A stretch of DNA of 64,000 bases. It comes from a virus. Of the stretch, positions 9,901 through 19,929 are shown piece by piece. Numbering within the stretch: the first letter of the stretch is position 1; every line of letters starts with the position of its first letter. The stretch lies in the IMG/VR virus record IMGVR_UViG_3300044707_000140, positions 1 to 64,000 of that record; one strand, 5' to 3'. Made by a program: the position numbers and the translations under genes. The notes under the pieces are model-generated. The model was not told the DNA's origin. It worked only from the letters and a program-made list of their open reading frames with translations, and did not search any database.

Positions 9901-12900
9901 AGTATTATTGAAATAGTGTAGCAGCTCTTCATCAGTCTTATCACTCTTGAACCATCTGCCCACCATTATCTCACAATAGCGTTCACCATCTTTATTCTCA
10001 TAGAACTTAAGGAAGTCAGATGTGTATGCATCTCCTTCTTTCTTAGCACGCACTGCCTCAAGAAGTGTAGAAGGAAGCTGCACCTTTAATCCCCCTGTAA
10101 CTTTAGGAGAGATGAAGTTTTTATCAGCTAGTGAGTAGAGGATGTTTCTAACTTGTTGGTAGACAGGGGTAGCTTCTAATACAGCCTTACCTTCTAAGAA
10201 ACTGTTTAATGCAGCAATCGTGTTGCTGTTAGCTTCTCTTTTAAGAATCTCGTTACGCAGTGTTTTTGCTGCCTTAGAGAAATCTGTAATAACAAATTCA
10301 TCACCCACCTCAACAAGCCCTAGCTTCTTCAAGAAGGTTTTATATCCTTCATCTGTAAGAGCTTCTAGAAGTGATTGGTTAGTCTTAATTTCTTTATATA
10401 GAGGAGATGCTTCTTCTCTTCCCTCTTCGGTTTTAATGTCATACCACATTTTGTAGCGCTCAGGGAAGGTCTTACTCTTCTCAAAGTCAATGGGCACACC
10501 AGCATCCATAAAGTCCATGGTGATGAGCTTAGTCATCTGAGATCCTCTGGTAACTAAGTCTTCTTCTTTAGAAGGCACCTCAGATTGTACACTCATGATA
10601 GAGAATGGAACATTAATAATACCCTTGTAAGGAGCTGTATTGAATTCTCCTTTATCATTGTATACATCATTTATCTCTTCAGCCCCCACCTTTCTAGCAC
10701 TACCATACACCACGTAGTCCAGATTCTCACCTTCCATCTTTTTTAGAAGCTTCATAGCGTTAGACTCACCATGTTTGGCTAGTCTATCCATCTCATTTAA
10801 TACACGGAAGGATAGAGGATAGAGGGCAAACTTATCTAGTACAGGGTCATTGTAACTTTTGTTACCACCTTTATTACCAGCAACAATAGGTTTGCTAGGA
10901 GTGTATGCGCTCTTTACAGCAGGGTTGTTCTTTTCAAACTCAGCAATCTGTTTATCTGTAGCACCAGAGTCTACAAGCTTTTTATAAGCTACATCATGTC
11001 TGTATTGTCTTTCCTCAGCAGCACTCCAGTTGGAAGAACGAATTCTAAAGTTTCTGTGGGCTTTGAATGTAATCATACCAGCACCATCAGGTTCTTTAAA
11101 ACCTTCATATCCTGGCATTTCATTCATAGCAATCACATCAGCCAATGTGGTGCTATTGAAACTATCTCTTGTGAAGTCTGTACGTCCATAGTCTTCAGGC
11201 TCAAATCCTTCATTCCACACTTTATCCAGAACAGAGTTCATGTTAGCTGAACCATGTAGGATAGCTTGACGTGGAGACAGAAAGTTCTTAATACGCTTCA
11301 ACTCATCAGAATACTGATAAGGATCTGAATATAGAAGTTTGTGGTATTCTATATTGGCAATCATGTAGTTCACCGTGATGGTGGACATATGAATGTCAAG
11401 GTTAGCTTTGCTCACCACTCCTGACTTAGAGAAAGAAAGGTCCTCCACAACATACTCATCCTCTTTAGTCTTCTCTACAATACCATACTTCTCAAGGGTG
11501 TTCTGAAGCTTGGCTGTTTCAGCCTTTATGTATCTTTCAAAAGCAGCATCCACCTTCTTCTTTATAGCATCTCTGCTTACAATATCTTTAGCTTCTCCCT
11601 CTTGAGCAAGAACTTGTTTAGACAGTTCTGGGCCAAGGATGGCATTCATGAAGCGTAAATCATCTGTGTTTCTATCTTTAGCTACACGTCTGTCCTCTCT
11701 AGCTAGGTTGATTTCATCAATCAAATATCCTCTAAAGATTTCATTTATAGTGTCATATCCTCTTCTCATATCCTCCAGAGACACATGATTTCCCATATAT
11801 GTCTGGTATTCTAGAGAAGCATCTCCAGCTACAAGATTGTAATAGTAACCCTCTAGGTTCATGTTAATCTCCTGGATCAAACGTTCCTTCTGGTTGAGTC
11901 TAGAAGATTCTTTCTTTCTACCGCTAGTCTGGTCATTGGTACCATTAGCCACACTGGTTTTCATAATCTCTGCCACTCTTCCACCAGTCCTCTTATTGCC
12001 AGTTTTTGTTTCTTTATCAATGTTAAAGATGGCATTCAGTATCACTGAGTTCTGAGCAAATAAGTCTGTGTACAGATAACCATATCCATTACTACCCTGC
12101 AAAGATTCATAGGTGGGAGCTGCAGATATATTCTTGTATAGCTCATTGCTAGGATTGGTTCCAATGAATGTTTGCAGCTTTTCACCATTTACACCATAGA
12201 ACGTACTAGGGAATTCTGGATTCTCTATACGTGCCTTGATAGCAGCTAGTGTGCGTAATCTCTTAGTGATGTCTAAGGTTTTACCCGTAACTGTAGCAAT
12301 CTTCTCACGTTCCAAGAGGCTCTTGTACACACCGTTGGTAGCTATGTTGAATCTCTCAAACAGTCCAGGGTTACTAGTCTCCAGGTTAATTATATCATCA
12401 GCATTGAATGTGATACCAAAAGATTCCAAGAACTTCACCTTCTCTTGAGGAGTTCCAATGGGCATTTCTTTTACAGCATCAGGTTTAGAATAATATCCCT
12501 TAGTTTTAACATCGTATGTAAAATACTTATTCTTTGGATCAAGGAATACACTTCTAATACCGTTCTCAAAGTCTTTTACAATCTGTCTTGTGGCAGTGTT
12601 TAAGTTACCCTCAGACACTTGTACACCTCCTTCAGAAAGGATATCTAACATCTTCACCTCAGGATTCTGCTTATTGAAAGCTATGGTGAAAGCTGTAAGT
12701 AGTTGAATATTATGCTTTTGCATAGCATTCCAGTCAGGAGCATTCTCAGAACTGGTCTTTGCTAAGCGCTGGTAGAGCAACTCATAGTTTGTATCATTAG
12801 CTGCCATGTCAGCAATTCTGCTAAGCATATCCTCTGTATTCAGAGAATCATGAACATTGTTCATTACAGAAACATAAGCTTCTCCAAGAGGAACAAGATT

Positions 12901-15900
12901 CACTCCTCCTATAGAAGAAGGAATAGGCTTGCCATTATTATCTGTTATGGGTAGTGTGGCTAGTACAAGCTTTACAGCGCTGTTAAGCTTTCTGTAATTG
13001 TCTATTTTGTGAGCACCATCATACTCACCCTTTCCACTGTTCTCATCGCTCTTCAGGTTTACATCATCATTCTCATCAAACTCTATTCCGTATTTCTTCA
13101 GATAGATCTCATGAGCATCCACTAACTTATCCCAGTTGAGCATGATTTTGTTGAACATCTCACGATACACCATACCACGCTGGAGGGCTGTATCTTCAGC
13201 AATCAAACCTGCCTTAGCATCATTCTTTAATTGCTCGTTCATACCCTTGAGCTTAGACATAATGTTTGTCTTCACTCTAGCATACACATCAGACTTTTTG
13301 ACTTCCTCATCAATATCAAACAAGCTCTGACCATCTCTTTGCATATATCCTATGCTCAGGAAGGTCATTTGCTCCATGATGTCATTCACCTGTTTAGTGG
13401 TGAATATAGGAATTTCACTGAGACTAGCATCTGCTGTGATGTAAGCATCTTCAATGTCTATAACACCCACCTTTGCAAAAGCTAACTCAGACTCTCCCAT
13501 TACAAGAGTGTTGTAATACCCTTTACCAATCTTGTCAAATAACTTGTTGGTGTTTGTTTCAGCATCCTTTCCTGTGAAGAAGGTCTTAAAGAAGTCAACC
13601 AATTGCTTGAATATACGAGCAAGCAAAGACTTAGGTTCTACAGGAAACTTACCATCCTTGTAGTATTCAGCAAACTCGTCTGCTAACAGCTCTTCAATTT
13701 GCTTAGAAGTGGCGTCAGCATAATCAATAGTTTGGAATGTTCTTCTGTCTACAAAGCTACCCTTTCTAGCACGCACCTCATTTTCAATGAGAAGACGCTC
13801 TTCAGGGGTTGCAAAATTTTGCCAAATGGGGTGGAATATCTCGTGTAGAGCTGTACCCATCACTGCATTCTCAGCAATATAGATGGCTCCATTCTTATAC
13901 ATACCCCAAGCCTGCAAACCGTTAGTTCCTGTAATTATGTTCTTTACACGGTATACAGGAATGTTAGGGAAGATTTGTTTGATGGCTTTCTCCACCTTGG
14001 GCCAGTTCTCAGCACTGAACTTCTTAAGATCAGAATGCAACACTCTACGAAGTTCTGGATCATCAGGAGTGGGATCAGTGTTATCCCAAGCCTCATCTAG
14101 GTTAGCCTGTGTTTCAGCGTTCACCTCAGGAATCTGAGGAGTTTGAGGAATCATCTTGGGTGTAGCCTTCTGTAGTTCAGTGAGAACAAAAGCAGCTACA
14201 GTGTTCTTGATTACATCCTCATCCACCTTTCCAGTGGTAGCCTGTTGCACCTTACGCATGTTCTCCAGAAGGCTATCTGGAACCTTAACCAACCTTAGTG
14301 TACCTGCTAAATCTTTCTCATCAGCAGTGAACACTACATCAGCACCAGCTATAGGAATAGTGTTTTCTGCAGTGCCATTTAGATTGTATCCTGTACTTAC
14401 AGGAGCTGGTGCTACAGCAGGAGCAGCTTTTGGAGCTTCCTTAGGAGCTTCAACAACTTTAGCTACACGAGCTTGGTCTTCTTTTATCTTACCAATAACA
14501 AATTGAGCAAGCGTGTTCATAACCATTTCCCTATCAGGTTGGCTTTCTAACAACTTGTCAATCAATGCTTTATCAGTCTTGTCAGATATCTTAACTGTTC
14601 CAGCTAGGTCTTTACTATCCGCTGTGAACACTATTGTATTATCACCAATTTTAACACGGTTCTCTGAAACACCGTCTAGTTCAAACTTACTCTGAGGAGT
14701 TGTACTTACAGCAGGATTAGCAACAGGAGCCTGATCTGTATACTTCTTATCAAAGTCAGCATCATTAATAATGAAATAGATACCATTTCTATTTACATCA
14801 TTTGCATCCTCTTGAGGTCTGATGTTTGTGGTGAGAGGTATTTCTTTACCATCTCTATTACCCTTACCATCAGCTTGCTTTGGAGAAAGCAGATAGGTTT
14901 GGTAGTTGGGCCATATTACAGACTCAATTGTACCATCAGGGTTTATGCCTGTGATCTGCTCATAACGTTTGTTATAGTCAGCATCATTCTCTGTCAGCCT
15001 AGAATTGGTGTTGGTAAACATTCTCTCTAGGACAGCAGTGATGATTCCTCTGTTATCCTCTAGAGCTGTAGGAGTGAACTCAGAAACGGGTGTGTATTTA
15101 CCCTCATCATTCTGCTTTCCAGACATGAAGAGTTTAAATCCATCTTCTGTTTTCTCAAACCAAACGCTATTGAATCCAGCCACCTTTCCTTCTCTAGGAC
15201 TTCCCCAATACACAACAGTTCTCAACCAGTCTATAAGTCGTTGAGCCTCAGGGCTGTTCTCTAATACAAACTTACCTTTCTTATTTTCATCAACGATGAT
15301 GTTAGACAGACGATGAATTACTTGGTAGATGGTGTTAGCTTCTTTAGCAGTGTGTTGTCTATTGTTAAGTGCTACATATGCATTGTTTAAACGCAGGAAC
15401 ACTCTACCTAGCGCATTACCAAAGGATGTAGATCCACGGGTGATTCTTTCTTCAAGCGTAGGAACATACAGCACAGGACTTTCTGTAAGGTCAGTTTGTT
15501 TAACAAGACCAGAATCTACAACACTTACAGGCACATAGTCTTCTTTAAGATTGCCCTTATCATCTAATTCCTTCACTCTATCAGGTGTACCAAAAGATGC
15601 TGTAACATTATAATTAGTCAGGGTGGTAGCTGCAAGAGCATCCTTTCTAAACTGATCAAACTTAGCGCTTGTCTTGAGTTTTGCTTCTTCAGATGCAGAC
15701 TCAGGGAACAGGTTATCTATGCTAAGTGGAAATACTTGGAACACAGCTGAGTTGTGCAGTCTATCACGGTATTGCTCATCTGTTTCTGTTTCAGCCTTAC
15801 CAGGAATAGCTTCACCATTCTCGTTCACTAAGGTGTAACTCTTACCATCCTTACTAGGGATAGCCATTACCAAAGCTATAGTGTTCTCAGGTTTTACGTC

Positions 15901-18900
15901 AGTTCTACCCTGAGCAAGGAACTGTGTAAGACCAGGGATGAGCTGAGCCTGTGTACTATTAGTAACCACCACTCCTTTAACATCTGCTCTATTAGCTAAT
16001 GTAGGAAACTTAAATCCAAAACGATTAGCTCTTAATGCATGTTCTGTAGGAGGAATACCCTCTCTTTCAAATGATCTTGCAGAAGGACCTGTGGTGGCTT
16101 TATTTATTACTCGTAGAGATTTTCTTCGATCAGGTTGATATGCTCTATCATAAGGAGCATTTGCAATCCCTTGATTGAGTGTACCTAATATCTGATTGAT
16201 TACCTCTTCGTTCTTCTTAATACTTTTCTCCTCTTCCTTTCTAGAAAGCTCTTTGTCCATAGCTTTGTAGAAGGCTTCAAGAATCTGTTCCTTAGCACGC
16301 TGCTCTTTACCTATTGCATCAATCTGGTTATAGAGATCAGTGATTTTGTTACGTAAGTTGGTAACATCTTCCTCACTAATAGCAATCTCTTTCTTGAGAT
16401 CCTCAAGGAAGTTGTAGTCTTCTATCATCTCCTTAAGGCCAAGGATGTCTGTGTAGTTTACAGTTTTGGACTTACGGAGCTCATCAAACTTATCTCTAAT
16501 CTCTTGAGGGTATTGACTATCAAACTTTTGGAAAGCTGTCTTCAGCATAGACAGAAGATCCTTCATAGTATCTTCCACTGAATCCAACAGCTTAGAGAAC
16601 TGGTTGATTTGCTTACCACTAGATATGGCAAGATCTTTGAGCCCTTTTACCTGCTCATCCAGTTCATCCATCATGTCATAGAAGTCTTCAGGCAGTTCTC
16701 TTAGGTTCTGCATGAAGTCTTCAAAGTGAGAAACGTTAAACTCAAGGGCCTCTTTCTCAGCCTCCAGCTCACCTATTTCTCTTTCAAGATCTGTTCTAAG
16801 ATTTGCAAGCTTTGTTAAACCCTTCATAGATCTGTTGAACACCTTACTGAAGTCAGTGATGATAGATACATTGCTGTATTTATCCTTCACTCTGAACTGA
16901 CCTAATGTATCAAGATCTTCATTAAGTTTGGCTAAAGCTTCTTTTTTATCTACAATCTTACGATCAATCTCCTCAATTTTAGCTTTAGTCTCATCATGTA
17001 TCTCCTTGATAATCTGTCTTCTAGCAGCTATCTTGTTTTCCAGATTCACTCTTGCATCTTTCTCTGCAGCACTTTCTTCCTCACTAAGGATGGCATTTGT
17101 TGCTGGAGAGTATTTGCTATTAGTCCAGATTTGAGCACTGTCATAACCTGGTTTAATCTGGAACTGATCTAGATTTACAGGAATTCTGTGCTTAGGTTTA
17201 CCATTCTTTCTAAGCTCATCAGATTCAAAATAAAGAGTCTTGGTTGCTTTATCATATACAATCTTACCAATAGCTTCTTTACCACCCTTGAATCTGAAAT
17301 GATATTTGTTGTCAGAGTTTTCTACATAGAATCTAGCAGCACGGTTCATGTCAGCTTTCTTACTGAGCATATATTCTTCAAACACTGCAGGCTTTATGGC
17401 TAAGGTTCTACCATCATCAGTCTTTACAACAATATTTCCTTGCTCATTTGTACCAATCACTTGGAACTCAGAGAACTTCTGCACCTTAATACCATCAACA
17501 GTTTCAATAGTTTTGGCTCCAGCTACATAAGTTTCACCCACCTCAACATCTTTAACGCCATCTTTTGTCTTCACCTTGATGATGTCTTTAGGCTTCTCAC
17601 CTCTAGTGTTTGTAGGAGCTGTTGCCTCAGGAGTGGTGTACTTCTGAGGATTGTTTTTCATGTCGTTATACTCATTCATGAAAAGTTTCCTACGTAAAGA
17701 AAGCTCTACAACATCTCTTAAGTCTTGCTGAAGACCGTCTGTATCAACCGCATCTATGTTGGAAATATCAGCAGCAGCTTTATCAACAGCTTCTTTTACA
17801 GGCTTGCCCTCTTTGAAAATGCTAGATAGTATCTCAGAAGTGTCTACACCAGCCTCAGCCAGCCTAGCATTCACCTGAGGAATACGCACATCATAGTCAG
17901 CAATCTTGGAAGTGGCATATGCCATCTTATCAAGCACCTCAGGAGTGTAAATCTTCTTACCATCTGGTGTAGTAATTCCTCCAAATCTGATACCTAAAGA
18001 GTTGTATATTTCGTTAGTAGCAGTCGCTGCTTTCTCAAGATTGGCAACTCTCTGTTGGAAAGAGTCCACTGTATCATTGATATTAGCATAGCCTTGAGAC
18101 TTTAAGTTAGCTAATCCTCCAGCAGTGAGTCCTTCTTTTTTAAGGTCAGCCAGATCATCCATCACCATATCAAACCTACCATACTTAATACGCGTAGACA
18201 GGTAGTTATGCATCATGTCTCTCTTGAGGTCAAGAGCCTCAAGTTTATCTCCTTTTACAATTGCTTGTTGTTCTTGTTCTCTTAGAACAATACCTCTGTT
18301 AACAGAAGCAAGTCTGTCTTTGAATGCTTCTCTAAGTGTAGGAGCATTATTTAGTCCAGAGATGAACTGCTGTGTATTTGTAGCAAGGGCAGTGGATTGA
18401 CCAAACTTACCAATGGCTTGCATCAGTCCTCCAGTGATACCACCAAGAACCATACTTTCCATACCCTCTTTAGAAACAAAGGCACCTTTACCCTCACCTT
18501 TTTCATCTCTACCTGTAAGTCCGTATAGGAACCCATCCACCCAAAGACTAGCATCTCCTGTTTGTTCTGCTTTGTCAAAGTAGTTTTGTACACCTACCTG
18601 AAGGGCATATTGTCCAATCTCTTGACCAGCTTCTTTAGGATCAAACACATATCCTCCCACCTTCATAGATGTTTGGAATAGTTTTCCAAATCCAGTTTTC
18701 TCTGCAGCTTTGGCTACATACTTTCCATCTTTTAGGATGACATCATCTGCTCTTGTCAGAAGACTGTTAGCAGCATTCTTAGTAGAGCTATATGTTGATC
18801 CCAGTAAGTAAGGAAGTTGGGTGAACTCTGTTGCACTCAGAAGAGCAAGGTTTCCAAAGAAGGATGATTTACCTACAGCATCAGCTTTTGCATTGATTTC

Positions 18901-19917
18901 ATCAAGAGCTTGACCTACAGGTTCTTGTCCATTGTTAACTTGTTTGTATTCCTCAATAAGATTGTCTCTATACTCTTTGGCTGTTTGTAAAGCCTCAAAG
19001 CTAGACTCTCCTGCAGAAGAATAAGCAGCAACAAGGGCTCTTCTTCCCTCATCACCAAACTGTGCAAATCTGCTAGTTTGAGCAGCAACGTCTGCCAGTT
19101 TAGAAGTTCTTGTTGTAAGGTCGGCAATAGAAGATATTTCTTTTTCAAGAACAGTAGCAGCCTCTATATTCTTACCGTTGCTGAATGCTCTAGATAGATT
19201 CTTCAGTAGAGGTGTGTAGAGTTTAAATCCTTGTGCAGACTCAGCAGCAACAGCAGTGCTAGGGGCTAAAAATCCTCCAAGTGCTCTACCTGCTCTTAGG
19301 AGTCCAGCATTAGCAATATTACCACTCACCATTGCACCCACAGCAAAGCCAGAGTTTTTGATGAGTTTGTCAAATAAGAAATTGGTTTTTAACCAGTTAT
19401 CAGTGGAATACCAAGTGGCATTCTTTTCTACATCTGTATAGTAGTTAGGAAGGTATTCATTATCCACTTTATTGTTCCACTCATCTAATCCCCTCATCAT
19501 CTCATTATCCCATATGTCAGCAAGTCTTCCTGAGAAAGGAGACTTGGCTAATCCGTATAACATGCCCACACTACCAGCAACCGTGGTGGCTGTCAGGTTC
19601 ACACCCTTTAGAAGACCATTAACAGCTTTGTCAAGGTTAGATTGGGCATAAGCTTTTTGGTCCTCAATGTTTACAATATCAGGAGAATAGATAGCATACC
19701 TTCTGTTTTCATAAAGTTCTTGAGCACTTACAGTGGGGGCCATAGGTGTAACCACAGGCCCAGCACCGAAGAACCTATCTAATGCATTACCTGAATTCCC
19801 AGAAAGACCACCTTGCACACTTCCACGATTTACATTGGAAGAGGGGTTGTCTAACTCAGGAAGTTCTGTGTTAGTATTAGTGAGTAGGGGATTCAAGTTT
19901 TTATCAAAACCTGGCAT
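6991..19917 (-). CDS. giant virion RNA polymerase polyprotein with zincin domain
   Basis: 4308 residues. Residues 3355-3358 read RIPT and 3394-3398 read DFDID (preceded by VGS), matching the beta'-type double-psi barrel order R-x-P-T ... DxDxD and the DFDID signature known for the crAss-like virion RNA polymerase (phi14:2 gp66). Residues 2025-2029 are HEIFH with EELLADEFAEYY at 2075-2086, the pattern of an HExxH gluzincin peptidase. A coiled coil spans roughly 943-1225. A ~75-residue unit containing FTAD.KDLAGT is tandemly repeated near 1743-1815 and 1840-1915. The protein would be packaged, injected and used to transcribe early genes; the zincin could process this or neighbouring proteins (inference). 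It is roughly twice the size of phi14:2 gp66, so extra domains are fused here. Confidence 0.85.
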   Translation of the reverse strand: MPGFDKNLNPLLTNTNTELPELDNPSSNVNRGSVQGGLSGNSGNALDRFFGAGPVVTPMAPTVSAQELYENRRYAIYSPDIVNIEDQKAYAQSNLDKAVNGLLKGVNLTATTVAGSVGMLYGLAKSPFSGRLADIWDNEMMRGLDEWNNKVDNEYLPNYYTDVEKNATWYSTDNWLKTNFLFDKLIKNSGFAVGAMVSGNIANAGLLRAGRALGGFLAPSTAVAAESAQGFKLYTPLLKNLSRAFSNGKNIEAATVLEKEISSIADLTTRTSKLADVAAQTSRFAQFGDEGRRALVAAYSSAGESSFEALQTAKEYRDNLIEEYKQVNNGQEPVGQALDEINAKADAVGKSSFFGNLALLSATEFTQLPYLLGSTYSSTKNAANSLLTRADDVILKDGKYVAKAAEKTGFGKLFQTSMKVGGYVFDPKEAGQEIGQYALQVGVQNYFDKAEQTGDASLWVDGFLYGLTGRDEKGEGKGAFVSKEGMESMVLGGITGGLMQAIGKFGQSTALATNTQQFISGLNNAPTLREAFKDRLASVNRGIVLREQEQQAIVKGDKLEALDLKRDMMHNYLSTRIKYGRFDMVMDDLADLKKEGLTAGGLANLKSQGYANINDTVDSFQQRVANLEKAATATNEIYNSLGIRFGGITTPDGKKIYTPEVLDKMAYATSKIADYDVRIPQVNARLAEAGVDTSEILSSIFKEGKPVKEAVDKAAADISNIDAVDTDGLQQDLRDVVELSLRRKLFMNEYNDMKNNPQKYTTPEATAPTNTRGEKPKDIIKVKTKDGVKDVEVGETYVAGAKTIETVDGIKVQKFSEFQVIGTNEQGNIVVKTDDGRTLAIKPAVFEEYMLSKKADMNRAARFYVENSDNKYHFRFKGGKEAIGKIVYDKATKTLYFESDELRKNGKPKHRIPVNLDQFQIKPGYDSAQIWTNSKYSPATNAILSEEESAAEKDARVNLENKIAARRQIIKEIHDETKAKIEEIDRKIVDKKEALAKLNEDLDTLGQFRVKDKYSNVSIITDFSKVFNRSMKGLTKLANLRTDLEREIGELEAEKEALEFNVSHFEDFMQNLRELPEDFYDMMDELDEQVKGLKDLAISSGKQINQFSKLLDSVEDTMKDLLSMLKTAFQKFDSQYPQEIRDKFDELRKSKTVNYTDILGLKEMIEDYNFLEDLKKEIAISEEDVTNLRNKITDLYNQIDAIGKEQRAKEQILEAFYKAMDKELSRKEEEKSIKKNEEVINQILGTLNQGIANAPYDRAYQPDRRKSLRVINKATTGPSARSFEREGIPPTEHALRANRFGFKFPTLANRADVKGVVVTNSTQAQLIPGLTQFLAQGRTDVKPENTIALVMAIPSKDGKSYTLVNENGEAIPGKAETETDEQYRDRLHNSAVFQVFPLSIDNLFPESASEEAKLKTSAKFDQFRKDALAATTLTNYNVTASFGTPDRVKELDDKGNLKEDYVPVSVVDSGLVKQTDLTESPVLYVPTLEERITRGSTSFGNALGRVFLRLNNAYVALNNRQHTAKEANTIYQVIHRLSNIIVDENKKGKFVLENSPEAQRLIDWLRTVVYWGSPREGKVAGFNSVWFEKTEDGFKLFMSGKQNDEGKYTPVSEFTPTALEDNRGIITAVLERMFTNTNSRLTENDADYNKRYEQITGINPDGTIESVIWPNYQTYLLSPKQADGKGNRDGKEIPLTTNIRPQEDANDVNRNGIYFIINDADFDKKYTDQAPVANPAVSTTPQSKFELDGVSENRVKIGDNTIVFTADSKDLAGTVKISDKTDKALIDKLLESQPDREMVMNTLAQFVIGKIKEDQARVAKVVEAPKEAPKAAPAVAPAPVSTGYNLNGTAENTIPIAGADVVFTADEKDLAGTLRLVKVPDSLLENMRKVQQATTGKVDEDVIKNTVAAFVLTELQKATPKMIPQTPQIPEVNAETQANLDEAWDNTDPTPDDPELRRVLHSDLKKFSAENWPKVEKAIKQIFPNIPVYRVKNIITGTNGLQAWGMYKNGAIYIAENAVMGTALHEIFHPIWQNFATPEERLLIENEVRARKGSFVDRRTFQTIDYADATSKQIEELLADEFAEYYKDGKFPVEPKSLLARIFKQLVDFFKTFFTGKDAETNTNKLFDKIGKGYYNTLVMGESELAFAKVGVIDIEDAYITADASLSEIPIFTTKQVNDIMEQMTFLSIGYMQRDGQSLFDIDEEVKKSDVYARVKTNIMSKLKGMNEQLKNDAKAGLIAEDTALQRGMVYREMFNKIMLNWDKLVDAHEIYLKKYGIEFDENDDVNLKSDENSGKGEYDGAHKIDNYRKLNSAVKLVLATLPITDNNGKPIPSSIGGVNLVPLGEAYVSVMNNVHDSLNTEDMLSRIADMAANDTNYELLYQRLAKTSSENAPDWNAMQKHNIQLLTAFTIAFNKQNPEVKMLDILSEGGVQVSEGNLNTATRQIVKDFENGIRSVFLDPKNKYFTYDVKTKGYYSKPDAVKEMPIGTPQEKVKFLESFGITFNADDIINLETSNPGLFERFNIATNGVYKSLLEREKIATVTGKTLDITKRLRTLAAIKARIENPEFPSTFYGVNGEKLQTFIGTNPSNELYKNISAAPTYESLQGSNGYGYLYTDLFAQNSVILNAIFNIDKETKTGNKRTGGRVAEIMKTSVANGTNDQTSGRKKESSRLNQKERLIQEINMNLEGYYYNLVAGDASLEYQTYMGNHVSLEDMRRGYDTINEIFRGYLIDEINLAREDRRVAKDRNTDDLRFMNAILGPELSKQVLAQEGEAKDIVSRDAIKKKVDAAFERYIKAETAKLQNTLEKYGIVEKTKEDEYVVEDLSFSKSGVVSKANLDIHMSTITVNYMIANIEYHKLLYSDPYQYSDELKRIKNFLSPRQAILHGSANMNSVLDKVWNEGFEPEDYGRTDFTRDSFNSTTLADVIAMNEMPGYEGFKEPDGAGMITFKAHRNFRIRSSNWSAAEERQYRHDVAYKKLVDSGATDKQIAEFEKNNPAVKSAYTPSKPIVAGNKGGNKSYNDPVLDKFALYPLSFRVLNEMDRLAKHGESNAMKLLKKMEGENLDYVVYGSARKVGAEEINDVYNDKGEFNTAPYKGIINVPFSIMSVQSEVPSKEEDLVTRGSQMTKLITMDFMDAGVPIDFEKSKTFPERYKMWYDIKTEEGREEASPLYKEIKTNQSLLEALTDEGYKTFLKKLGLVEVGDEFVITDFSKAAKTLRNEILKREANSNTIAALNSFLEGKAVLEATPVYQQVRNILYSLADKNFISPKVTGGLKVQLPSTLLEAVRAKKEGDAYTSDFLKFYENKDGERYCEIMVGRWFKSDKTDEELLHYFNNTKEGQAQLAALTGVAFRIPTGKQNYIESFRIKRFLPAEYGDAVIVPSALVQKVGSDFDIDKLSVYLKNLYTDGRGNLKVVPYFGIGEKARAEFAKMIDSGEFLSKKQLQELDRIIEEEKDILFSPEYDLDGNPVGTEQQRLLRTIFAQAYDDQEITRDFVKSITKEEFKQALIDKLYKQSLENAYIQSSQNLVEREDNYAQLTRPNSSKELEDLSKKITKKLGLPTFDYTNVGNMLDRTFMSRLRHAFVTGKYAIGIAAVAQTNHSLNQREPIIIDPRKLSGLSKVDQYWLGDAQLKFADGFNTIDIDGNTYVSLSGIKSADKKYISNTIGMFIDGYVDISKGPWIIELGATYNVAGTYLFLVKAGVPVDTVSYFMNQPIVRDYLQNLENAGYSYLFNDRMVDEVKGKYKASKEQLAKVTQIPSKGKLLEMIGETRFDEKQKAEQQFILNEFLKYAKLSEQLMMVTQGTNYDTASFNDPFLVVKKEQQLIKARKSVISSPDNILKNSFLGTMRDRINRSKKAISKFLISDRGVIGDVLGKVIEPYTGMYNERDFLKVARKAVNDFFDWAVQIDSSRNALIPKLLLSDNNAPKEVMEFMTSIENKPDHPLFTNYIVGKNGIMQHQTPQKNGGVNNLSLKNKDNKVYDQDRVISSFREVREYLKGQNREGLYKKIIGVSILQSGLSTTPFSFTSLLPYEDFADIYNNVITKLEEESDIDVTKFYEVNAFQRNNWNNDDIVPSEKARGGYNYMGEPYYNLNMNFDKHGALLNAMRNGEIPQLLKLSSRTASAQADIVAYSWDVVPAGKTKIQMMKEGDYSFRKRGLFKKVYIDEANKIPAVLKEGKYENYVFQMINAWGDGFRANEFYTEPTVSVIDNGFVKVEPTTYTKEYTFQDKKYTMQGATSPERSNNYVARYFGAQAAETPIEIESQKTMKLKDGVTYAFPAINAKMLEEMGYAPEEAGKIITLTCKR

Positions 19918-19929
19918 GTCTTAAATATT

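Noticed and set aside
14156-14506. 116-codon plus-strand frame inside the vRNAP gene
   Set aside because: Antisense shadow of a real gene; no leader and no family resemblance.
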